Source: Jejudonia soesokkakensis (GTDB taxonomy: Bacteria > Bacteroidota > Bacteroidia > Flavobacteriales > Flavobacteriaceae). Taken from it: a stretch of DNA of 64,000 nucleotides. A program made the position numbers and the translations under genes. Shown here one piece after another: positions 34,924-42,486 of this stretch (within the stretch, counting starts at the first letter, position 1; each line of letters begins with the position of its first letter). The stretch lies in assembly GCF_042664795.1 (NCBI RefSeq), contig NZ_JBHTBN010000005.1, forward strand, positions 62,001 to 126,000, in the 5' to 3' direction. The notes below the pieces were generated by a model, which saw only the letters and a program-made list of their open reading frames with translations, made no database searches and was not told where the DNA came from.

Positions 34924-36537
34924 ATGCGTCTGAATTTTAAAAGTTTCTCTTTTTTAAAACTAAGTTTTGTATCTATCACTTGTGTTTTTTTTTATGCAAG
35001 CAACTTGCACGGACAAAAACAAGAGAAGTTTATAAGATTTGTAGACTCTGCAGATGTATATGTTCATGATAATCCTGATTTAGCTTGGGAATTTTTAAAT
35101 TCTATTCCAACACCTGTATCTAAATCTATCGAAGGTCGCCTAGCAGATTATTACATGCTTAAGGGAATGCTATACCATAAATCTGGGGATCAGGCAAAAA
35201 TCTTAAATAGCTTTATACTTGCTATAAAATATGGAGAAAAAGAGAAAAATTACGATGTAGCTGGTAGAGCAAGCTTGGATTTGTTTTCAAATATCTATGT
35301 AGTTAAAAAGGACTCGAGCGCCTTTAAATATCTAGAAGATGCAAAAAGATATTACACTAAAACTAATAATATAAATGGACTTGTAGAGGTAATGCAAATG
35401 CCTGCCTATGTTGCTTTTCAAAATCATGAATACCAAAAAAGTATTTCATTGCTATTAGAAAACCTGGAGATATACAAAAATGTAGAAGATGATGCCTACT
35501 ATTATCTTTTTGCAAACTATATGCTGGTCGATAGTTATATACATCTTGGAGATTTGGAGAACGCTAATAAATATCTCAAAATATACCACTCATTGCAGAC
35601 TAATCCAACGATAGATTCCTATAATTACCGATCCTACGAAACAAATTTGAATGTCTGTATGGCTTCAGAACATCTTTCCCGAAAGGAAGTTGATTCGGCT
35701 CTATATTATTTAAGAGAGATTTCAGATTCAAAAGAATATATGGATTATGTAGCTAAGCAGAACTTTTACAGGTATTTTTCTGAAGCATATAAAATGGATG
35801 GAAATCTTGAACTAAGTAAAGTTTATTTGGATTCATTAAAGAATTTTGAGCAGGAATTGTTAGACAGTAATTTAACGGCAAGTTTTGATATTAGTGAAAC
35901 ACTCCTTCAATCTGAAGAAGAATTGAAGTCTGAAAGTTATTTGAAACAACTTAACCGAAATTGGGTTATAATTTTAATTATTGTACTACTTTTTTTAATA
36001 GCTATTTTTTCCCTGTATTATAAAAAATTAAACAAACAATTAAACTCTTATATAAATCAAAGGCGAAATTATTCTCATTTAAGTTCCAGTTACGAAAAAC
36101 TTAAAGTTAAGACCCTTAATTTGGAAGAGTATCTGGCTGAGATAAAAAAAGAAATTAAAAAAATTGCTGCTATTGATGAAGCTTCTTTGCAACGTCAAAA
36201 GATTCGGGATATTTATAAAAAAATTAATTTAGAATCGACTACATTAATTAGCAATGGAGAAAATCATTTGAATCTTATTAACGATTTAAATATTGATTTT
36301 TTCAACAATTTAAAAACTCAATTTTCTAAACTTAACGATTCAGAGATTATTATTTGTTATTATCTAGCCATGGATTTTAAGAACAAAGAAATTGCACTTT
36401 TTTTAAATCGAACGATTCGGGCAATAGAAAGTAAGCGATATCGTATCAGTAAAAAAGTAGGTTTAAAAAATGGCAATGATTCTCTTTCAGAATATCTTAA
36501 AGAGTTTTTCTCCACTTCAGAAGATAAGCAGAACTAA
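34924..36537 (+). CDS. TPR and LuxR-type HTH membrane regulator
   Basis: The ATG at 34924 was preferred over TTG at 34906 because it opens directly on a signal sequence (MRLNFKSFSF, ending LHGQ), giving 537 residues. The exported part holds tetratricopeptide-like repeats. One membrane helix (about 350-367) is followed by a coiled-coil and a C-terminal LuxR-type helix-turn-helix (LNDSEIIICYYLAMDF, FLNRTIRAIESKRYRI). Such proteins are common transcription regulators in Bacteroidota that sense an envelope signal. It stands directly upstream of a T9SS-exported protein gene, which may be a target. Confidence 0.8.
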   Translation: MRLNFKSFSFLKLSFVSITCVFFYASNLHGQKQEKFIRFVDSADVYVHDNPDLAWEFLNSIPTPVSKSIEGRLADYYMLKGMLYHKSGDQAKILNSFILAIKYGEKEKNYDVAGRASLDLFSNIYVVKKDSSAFKYLEDAKRYYTKTNNINGLVEVMQMPAYVAFQNHEYQKSISLLLENLEIYKNVEDDAYYYLFANYMLVDSYIHLGDLENANKYLKIYHSLQTNPTIDSYNYRSYETNLNVCMASEHLSRKEVDSALYYLREISDSKEYMDYVAKQNFYRYFSEAYKMDGNLELSKVYLDSLKNFEQELLDSNLTASFDISETLLQSEEELKSESYLKQLNRNWVIILIIVLLFLIAIFSLYYKKLNKQLNSYINQRRNYSHLSSSYEKLKVKTLNLEEYLAEIKKEIKKIAAIDEASLQRQKIRDIYKKINLESTTLISNGENHLNLINDLNIDFFNNLKTQFSKLNDSEIIICYYLAMDFKNKEIALFLNRTIRAIESKRYRISKKVGLKNGNDSLSEYLKEFFSTSEDKQN

Positions 36538-36673
36538 AATTACACTAGTCTGTATTCATACATTTTGAGGTTTTTCATTTTTCGAGTAGTGAGTGCGTAG
36601 TTGAATTTTGATATTCCAGATCTTGTTTTTAGCATATTTGTTCTAGTATAACCAATATCTAAATTCAATAGAA

Positions 36674-38536
36674 ATGAAATTAAAAAATTACATTGTTGCA
36701 GGGCTGTTATTATTTGCAGGATTTGTTCTTAGAGCACAAGAATCTTCAAAAGGAGAAGTTGTTGAAATAAATACTCCAAACCATTTTTTTGTAACACAAC
36801 CAATGACTACCTACCCAAAAGTTGAGGCTAAGGATGTTCAAAAGCGAGAAGTGCCACGAGGTGGTAAAAGTTCTAAAAACTTAAAAAAACAAACTTTCAT
36901 AGAGAGTGTTGGTGAAAGTAAAACCAGTGTAGATCCATTGCTTCAAGAAAACCCACTTTCAAGAAGAGCAAACACACCAATTGTCAATTTTGATGGGATC
37001 AATTTGGATGTGAGTCCGCCAGACCCAACAGCGGCAGTAGGACCTAATCATGTGGTGCAAATGACAAACGGTCTTTGGAGCGTTTGGGATAAAAATGGAG
37101 TCCAAGCCTCAGGATTTCCTAAAGATATCAATATCCCCTTAGGTGGAGTTGTTTCTGGAGATCCAGTCGTTCTCTATGATAGAGAAGCAGACCGTTGGTT
37201 TATCTCTCAATTTCAGTTGCCAGATGACAATCAATTTAAAATAGCAGTTTCTACAACTCCCGATCCTACAGGTTCTTTTGCTGTATACAGTTATGATGTT
37301 CCTGAAAATGATTATCCTCACTACGGTATTTGGGGCAATAGTTATGTTTGTACTGGAAATTTTAATCCTTCAGAAAGTGGAAGATTTTATGCTTTTAACA
37401 GGCAAAAAATGATTGATGGAGATCCAACAGCAGAGATTGCAACTTTGACATTGCCTGGATATATTGGAACTGGAGGTTTTCAAGCACCGCAGCCAGTACA
37501 TTCAGAAGGAGCAGGTATAGCAGCAGGTCCAGCTCCTATCGTATGGTTTCAAGATGATGCATGGACGGGTGTGAGTGTTGATCATGTAAAAGTTTGGGAT
37601 CTTTCGATTGATTGGAGTAATCCTGCCGGAGCAACAGTTTCAACTCCATTAGAAATTCCACTTGCTCCTTTTGATTCTTTTTTAGAAGGTACTGGAGGAG
37701 ATTCGTTTGCGGTATTAGAACAGCCAGGAACAGATCAACGTATTGATCCTATTGTGTTTGCTATGTATTTTCAAGCACATCGATATAACTTTGGAACCCA
37801 TGAGTCTTTATTATTTAATTTTCCTGTTGAGGTTACAGATGGAAGTCAAATTTCAGGAATTCGTTGGGTAGAATTACGTCGTGCTACTCCAGTAGCTCCT
37901 TGGGTTTTATTTCAAGAGGGTACGTATCAGGATGCAGGAGGTGAAAGTGTTTTCTTATCGGGGATAGCAATGGATCAAGAAGGAAATATTGGAATGGGTT
38001 ATACAAAAACCGGGGCTACTACTTTTCCATCGCTTTATTATACTGGAAGATTAGATGGTGATGTGTTAGGACAAATGACAGTTGCTGAAACTTTGATTGT
38101 TCAAGGAACTACTTCGGTGCTGGACAATGCTCGATATGGAGATTATTCACAACTTACAAGAGATCCTGTCGATGATTTAACGTTTTGGTTTACTGGTGAA
38201 TATTCAGGAGAACCTAGAAAAACTAGAATTGCTTCATTCAAAATTTCTGAAACACTTTCGGTAGACGAGTTAAATGCAAGTTCTCAAAATTTAGTGGTAT
38301 CCTCAAAAGATAATAGAATATTTGATTTGCAATTGGAAACTTCGGGAACAAGTGATATTTTGAGACTCGCAGTTTATGATATAACTGGAAGACGAGTGTT
38401 TCAGAATCAAGTTTCTAAAGACACAGGAAATATGTACAGAACTACAATTGATTTAAGTAATGTTGCATCTGGAACTTATGTTATTGAAATAGGAAATGCA
38501 AAGACCAAACTAAACAAGAAAATCCTTGTAAAATAA
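36674..38536 (+). CDS. Secreted protein with type IX secretion sorting domain
   Basis: The 620-residue protein has a signal peptide (about 1-21, ending LRAQ). A large central region of unknown type has NFDGINLDVSPPDPTAAVGP, a motif seen in secreted Bacteroidota proteins. A C-terminal domain with LAVYDITGRRV and ASGTYVIEI ends KILVK, the Por secretion/T9SS type A sorting signal. It is expected to be exported to the cell surface by the type IX secretion system. The function is unknown. A small lipoprotein gene follows after 6 bases. Confidence 0.85.
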   Translation: MKLKNYIVAGLLLFAGFVLRAQESSKGEVVEINTPNHFFVTQPMTTYPKVEAKDVQKREVPRGGKSSKNLKKQTFIESVGESKTSVDPLLQENPLSRRANTPIVNFDGINLDVSPPDPTAAVGPNHVVQMTNGLWSVWDKNGVQASGFPKDINIPLGGVVSGDPVVLYDREADRWFISQFQLPDDNQFKIAVSTTPDPTGSFAVYSYDVPENDYPHYGIWGNSYVCTGNFNPSESGRFYAFNRQKMIDGDPTAEIATLTLPGYIGTGGFQAPQPVHSEGAGIAAGPAPIVWFQDDAWTGVSVDHVKVWDLSIDWSNPAGATVSTPLEIPLAPFDSFLEGTGGDSFAVLEQPGTDQRIDPIVFAMYFQAHRYNFGTHESLLFNFPVEVTDGSQISGIRWVELRRATPVAPWVLFQEGTYQDAGGESVFLSGIAMDQEGNIGMGYTKTGATTFPSLYYTGRLDGDVLGQMTVAETLIVQGTTSVLDNARYGDYSQLTRDPVDDLTFWFTGEYSGEPRKTRIASFKISETLSVDELNASSQNLVVSSKDNRIFDLQLETSGTSDILRLAVYDITGRRVFQNQVSKDTGNMYRTTIDLSNVASGTYVIEIGNAKTKLNKKILVK

Positions 38537-38542
38537 AACAAT

Positions 38543-38845
38543 ATGAAAGTATTAATTTCAATGTTATTTATGGTATTCTTTTTTTCATGTTGTACAACTA
38601 AAGGTAAAATGGATGAAAATTTTTTATCTGGAACTATTTTGTATTCAGCAGAAGAGAATGATTGTGCTTACACAATTAAAGTTTCTAATGAAGAGAGTGG
38701 TTTTGTTCTTTATGATCCCATTAATTTGGAAGACACTTATATGAAAGAGGGACTAAATGTAAAATTTCAATTTAAGCCACTTAAAATGAAAAACAGATGT
38801 GATAAAGCAAATCCAATTAGTATAACACTTATGAAAGCAAAATAA
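38543..38845 (+). CDS. Small lipoprotein, unknown
   Basis: The 100-residue protein has a lipoprotein signal peptide with the lipobox FFSC (C15), though C16 follows directly. The rest is a polar domain with two further cysteines (C40 and C85). It follows the T9SS-exported protein by 6 bases, so it is likely co-transcribed. No family is recognised. Confidence 0.7.
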   Translation: MKVLISMLFMVFFFSCCTTKGKMDENFLSGTILYSAEENDCAYTIKVSNEESGFVLYDPINLEDTYMKEGLNVKFQFKPLKMKNRCDKANPISITLMKAK

Positions 38846-38870
38846 ATTTTTGTCTATTTTTTCATAATTT

Positions 38871-38898
38871 GGGCTGCAGAAATGCAGCCTTTCTATTT
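38871..38898 (+). terminator. Intrinsic terminator after the small lipoprotein gene
   Basis: A 7-base perfect stem, GGCTGCA/TGCAGCC, with a GAAA tetraloop (extended by a G-U pair to 38871-38890) is followed by a T-rich stretch. Confidence 0.8.
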
Positions 38899-38922
38899 AA
38901 AAAACTTCCATCTTTTACCATT

Positions 38923-39121
38923 CTATCATTTTTCTAAAACAACTACTACCATTTTTGTCGGCTAACTTTTTATATAGGGTGTTTTTTTTCATAATTGAAA
39001 CTACGATTCCATAGTTGCGACACAGAAAGTTTTGTAAAAATGTTGCTTCGCAAATTATCATTTTTACAAAACAACTACCGCCATAATCGTCGGCTAATAT
39101 TTTATATATAGGGTGTTTTTA
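38923..39121. repeat. Intergenic direct and inverted repeats
   Basis: The gap from 38846 to 39149 holds no gene. Two direct copies of about 55 bases (38936-38990 and 39068-39121) share AAAACAACTAC, GTCGGCTAA and ATAGGGTGTTTTT. Between them is a perfect 13-base inverted repeat (39030-39042 with 39059-39071) with a 16-base loop. A related hairpin lies at 53315-53346. The function is unknown. It is probably a dispersed repeat. Confidence 0.6.
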
Positions 39122-39149
39122 TTTCTAATTTCGTTTCTCATGATTCAAA

Positions 39150-39947
39150 TTACCATCCTCCAGAAGCACCGCCTCCTCCAAATCCGCCCCCGCCAAAGCC
39201 CCCGCCGAAGCCGCCGCCTCCAAAACTTCCTCCGCCCCTAGAACTGCCCCCGCCAAATCCGCCAGTACGTCCCATATTACTTAAAATAATCACGTCGAGT
39301 AAACTCCCTCCAATTCCGCCCCCTCCGCGACCTCCTTTGTTTCGCGAGCGAAGAATGATAATGATAATAAAGAAGATGATCATTACCACCACAAAAATGT
39401 TGTTGTCGTTATTTTTTTTCTTGAACTTCCGTTCTTCTTTGTATTCTCCTTTCAGCGCTTCAAAAATAGCATCGGCACCTTGATCTAATCCTTTGTAGTA
39501 ATTTCCTGTTTTAAATTGGGGAATCATTTCCCGATTGATGATTTGCTCTGCAGTTCGGTCACTGATTAAATATTCAATTCCGTAGCCCGTATTGATATCA
39601 ACCCTACGATCGTCTTTAGCTAGAATAATAAAAATTCCGTTGTCTTTGGTAGCTTGGCCTACGCCCCATTTTTGCCCCCATTTAGCTCCAAGTAAAGAAA
39701 TATCTTCTCCTTTAGTTGTGCTTATCACCACCATGACAATCTGGGTAGAGGTGCTATCGGCATAGCGAATCAGTTTATTTTCTAAAGCAGATTTTTCAGA
39801 AGTACTAAATAGGCTTATATAGTCGTATAATGAAGTTTGTTTGTCAGGAACCGGAGGAATATCAAACTGAGCCGAAACAGTTTCAGAAACAAAACATCCC
39901 ACTAGAATGAATAGTAAGAATTTATATTTCTGAAAAATTTGTTTCAT
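39150..39947 (-). CDS. TPM domain membrane protein (YgcG-like)
   Basis: The ATG at 39947 opens directly on a signal peptide (MKQIFQKYKFLL); the ATG at 39953 is two codons upstream and also possible. A TPM_phosphatase domain of about 120 residues follows, then one membrane helix (about 195-212) and a glycine-rich C-terminal tail (GGG repeats, ending GGW). The TPM domain is linked to photosystem repair and membrane maintenance. The gene forms a set with another TPM gene and a LemA gene, a common arrangement in bacteria. Its exact role is unknown. Confidence 0.85.
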   Translation of the reverse strand: MKQIFQKYKFLLFILVGCFVSETVSAQFDIPPVPDKQTSLYDYISLFSTSEKSALENKLIRYADSTSTQIVMVVISTTKGEDISLLGAKWGQKWGVGQATKDNGIFIILAKDDRRVDINTGYGIEYLISDRTAEQIINREMIPQFKTGNYYKGLDQGADAIFEALKGEYKEERKFKKKNNDNNIFVVVMIIFFIIIIILRSRNKGGRGGGGIGGSLLDVIILSNMGRTGGFGGGSSRGGGSFGGGGFGGGFGGGGFGGGGASGGW

Positions 39948-39962
39948 AAACATAGCTAAAAA

Positions 39963-40406
39963 TTACCCAACAGAAATATCATCGGGAAGCTCATTGATAT
40001 CTGTTTTCTTATAGGGAAAGTATTTCTTTAATTGCTCGCCAGCCTTTATAATACCATTGACTAGTCCTTGTTTCATGTGCCCATTTTTAAAATGGCCTAT
40101 AATGATGTCTTTGGTGCTTTCCCAGAAATTAGGGCCTACGACATCATTAATGCCTTTATCGCCCATAATGACCATGGTGCGGTCTTCTACAGCTACATAG
40201 ATGAGTACTCCGTTGCTTTGCTTGGTATTATTCATGTGCAAAAAATCAAAAACTTCGGCTGCACGGTCAAAAGCATCTATTTTTGAAGTAGACTCCAGGT
40301 GTACACGTATTTCTCCAGAGGTATTTTTTTCGGCCATTCGTATGGCTTCAACTATTTCTGCTTCTTCTTTTGCAGTTAAGAAGTCTTCAACTTTAGATTT
40401 TCCCAT
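39963..40406 (-). CDS. Cytosolic TPM domain protein
   Basis: The 147-residue protein has no signal peptide and consists of one TPM domain with GEIRVHLES and IYVAVEDRTMVIMGD. The start overlaps the stop of lemA by one base (TAATG), and the gene is 9 or more bases from the next TPM gene, so the three form one operon. The function is unknown; it is linked to LemA by context. Confidence 0.85.
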   Translation of the reverse strand: MGKSKVEDFLTAKEEAEIVEAIRMAEKNTSGEIRVHLESTSKIDAFDRAAEVFDFLHMNNTKQSNGVLIYVAVEDRTMVIMGDKGINDVVGPNFWESTKDIIIGHFKNGHMKQGLVNGIIKAGEQLKKYFPYKKTDINELPDDISVG

Positions 40407-41005
40407 TATCTGTTAAATAGTGTTTCAACATCTGGAGCTTCATCACTACCTTCTTCAGCTTTGTAATATGGTTTTTCTTCAAAACCGATGAGTCCTACAA
40501 ACATTTTTGCCGGAAACTTATTTACGGTGACATTATATGGATTGACAACTTCATTATAGCGATTGCGCTCTACATTAATTCGGTTTTCGGTACGTTCTAA
40601 TTCGTTAATAAGTTCCTTGAAATTCTCATTGGCTTTAAGATCTGGATAGCGTTCAAAAACAGCTAATAATCTTGCTAATGCTGAGGTTAAACCTCCTTGC
40701 ACTTCCTGAAACTGTGCCATTTTCTCTGGAGTAATATTGGTAGGGTCAATGGTGACCGATGTGGCTTTACTTCGTGCTTCGATTACTTTGGTCAATGTTT
40801 CTTGCTCAAATTCTGCATACCGCTGAGCTGTACTTACAATATTCGGAATTAGGTCTGCACGTCGCTGATAGGAGCTTTCCACATTCCCCCATTGTTGTTG
40901 TACATTTTCGTCTAGGGGAACAAGTTTGTTATTTAAATTTGCCAAGTAGGCTCCAGCAATCAATACAACAGCCAGAATTATGATGACAGGTATCCATTTT
41001 TTCAT
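40406..41005 (-). CDS. lemA: LemA family protein
   Basis: The 199-residue protein has an N-terminal membrane helix (about 4-24) and a helical LemA domain with the conserved VQQQWGNVESSYQRRADLIPN-type signature (positions about 40-60). LemA proteins are membrane proteins of unclear biochemical function. It is the first gene of a three-gene operon with two TPM genes. Confidence 0.92.
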   Translation of the reverse strand: MKKWIPVIIILAVVLIAGAYLANLNNKLVPLDENVQQQWGNVESSYQRRADLIPNIVSTAQRYAEFEQETLTKVIEARSKATSVTIDPTNITPEKMAQFQEVQGGLTSALARLLAVFERYPDLKANENFKELINELERTENRINVERNRYNEVVNPYNVTVNKFPAKMFVGLIGFEEKPYYKAEEGSDEAPDVETLFNR

Positions 41006-41016
41006 AATGAGTTTGT

Positions 41017-41346
41017 TTATAGTTGGTCTTTAATTTTAAGTAATTCTGCTTTTACAGTCTCTAATTTACGAATGATCTCAAAATTGTCTAACGTCTTTTT
41101 CTTGTTTTCTTTTAAATTAATTTTAGCACCTTCGAGCGTAAATCCCCGTTCTTTTACCAAATGAAAAATTAGCTCTAAATTTTTAATATCTGAAGGAGTA
41201 AATTTTCGGTTTCCTTTTGCATTTTTTTTGGGCTGCAATACATCGAACTCTTTTTCCCAAAAGCGGATAAGCGATGTATTTACATCAAATGCACTGGCAA
41301 CTTCGCCAATGCTATAGTATCTTTTTTCGGGCAATTCTATGTGCAT
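41017..41346 (-). CDS. MerR-family transcriptional regulator
   Basis: The 109-residue protein begins with a MerR winged helix (YYSIGEVASAFDVNTSLIRFWEKEF, residues about 10-34) followed by a coiled-coil-like dimer helix. It has no metal-binding cysteines, so it is not a MerR-type metal sensor. It stands between the M23 peptidase gene and the lemA operon on the same strand. Target genes are unknown. Confidence 0.88.
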   Translation of the reverse strand: MHIELPEKRYYSIGEVASAFDVNTSLIRFWEKEFDVLQPKKNAKGNRKFTPSDIKNLELIFHLVKERGFTLEGAKINLKENKKKTLDNFEIIRKLETVKAELLKIKDQL

Positions 41347-41388
41347 ATTATAAGTGAATTCTAAAGTAAGAATTCTGAATTTTGAGGG

Positions 41389-42366
41389 TTAATCCAGTGA
41401 CTGGTTTTCCTGTTGTGATTTTTTCAGAAGATCCGCAAACTCCTCTGGAGACAGATTTCCGTAGTAGAAATTTATTGGGTTGATACGTTCATTGTCTTTA
41501 AATACTTCGTAATGAAGGTGTGGTGCTTCCGATCTACCTGTACTTCCTACAAATCCAATTAAATCACCACGTTTAACTGTTTGTCCGGCTCGTACATTGT
41601 ATTTATATAAATGCGCATAGAGACTTTCGTATCCGTAGCCATGATCTATTCGAATATGGTTTCCGTAGCCAGAAGCCGTATTATCTGCTCGTTCTACTCT
41701 GCCATCACCAGCTGCATATACAGGAGTTCCTCGGGGTGCGGTAAAATCCATTCCGTAGTGAAACTTTCGTGCTTTTGTAAATGGATCGGTTCTGTATCCA
41801 TAGCCAGACGCCATACGGGTAAGGTCTTCATTGTTTACAGGTTGGATCGCAGGAATAGCTGCTAGTAGTTTTTCTTTTTCTTCTGCCAGAGCTGCAATTT
41901 CATCCAGTGATTTACTTTGTACTACAATTTGTTTGGTTAGAATATCCAACCGCTTGCTAGTATTGATAATTAAATTAGAATTGTCAAAACCTTCCAGGTC
42001 TTTATACCGGTTTATTCCCCCAAAACCAGCTTTACGCTGTTCTTCGGGTATAGGATTGGCTTCAAAATAGATACGATATAAATTATTGTCACGCTCAGCT
42101 ACTTCGGTTAAAACCTCTTCGGCTTCCTGCATTTTTTTATTCAATAATTCAAACTGAAGTTGTGAATTAGCAAGTTCTCTTTTTAAGGCCTTTTCTTTAG
42201 GAGTTTCAACATAAGGTAAGTTAAGATAGACCAAGAGCAATAGAAATCCACTTAAGATCATTCCTAATAAACTCAGAAAAAAGATACCAAATTTCCGACC
42301 TTTTTTCTTCTCTATTTTGCGATAGGATAGTGTTTCGCTATCATAGTAATATTTAACCTTAGACAT
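41389..42366 (-). CDS. M23 family metallopeptidase
   Basis: The 325-residue protein has a cytosolic N-terminus, one membrane helix (about 27-49), a coiled-coil segment (about 55-95) and a C-terminal LytM-type M23 domain. The zinc ligands H203 and D207 (HYGMD) and the HLH motif H283-H285 are intact, and H252 is the likely catalytic partner. Such enzymes cleave peptidoglycan cross-bridges. The gene is divergent from alaS. Confidence 0.92.
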   Translation of the reverse strand: MSKVKYYYDSETLSYRKIEKKKGRKFGIFFLSLLGMILSGFLLLLVYLNLPYVETPKEKALKRELANSQLQFELLNKKMQEAEEVLTEVAERDNNLYRIYFEANPIPEEQRKAGFGGINRYKDLEGFDNSNLIINTSKRLDILTKQIVVQSKSLDEIAALAEEKEKLLAAIPAIQPVNNEDLTRMASGYGYRTDPFTKARKFHYGMDFTAPRGTPVYAAGDGRVERADNTASGYGNHIRIDHGYGYESLYAHLYKYNVRAGQTVKRGDLIGFVGSTGRSEAPHLHYEVFKDNERINPINFYYGNLSPEEFADLLKKSQQENQSLD

Positions 42367-42486
42367 ACGCTAAAAAAAACTTATTTTTGCTCGTTGATAG
42401 GTAGCATTACACGTTGTAACGTTACACAAATATAGAAATTGTTTTTGGCATACCCATACTGCCTATAATTTGAGAAAATAGCGTTG

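Noticed and set aside
39150..39300. Glycine-rich coding repeat as a possible CRISPR or tandem DNA repeat
   Set aside because: It is the low-complexity GGG tail of the TPM protein; unit lengths are irregular and there are no spacers.
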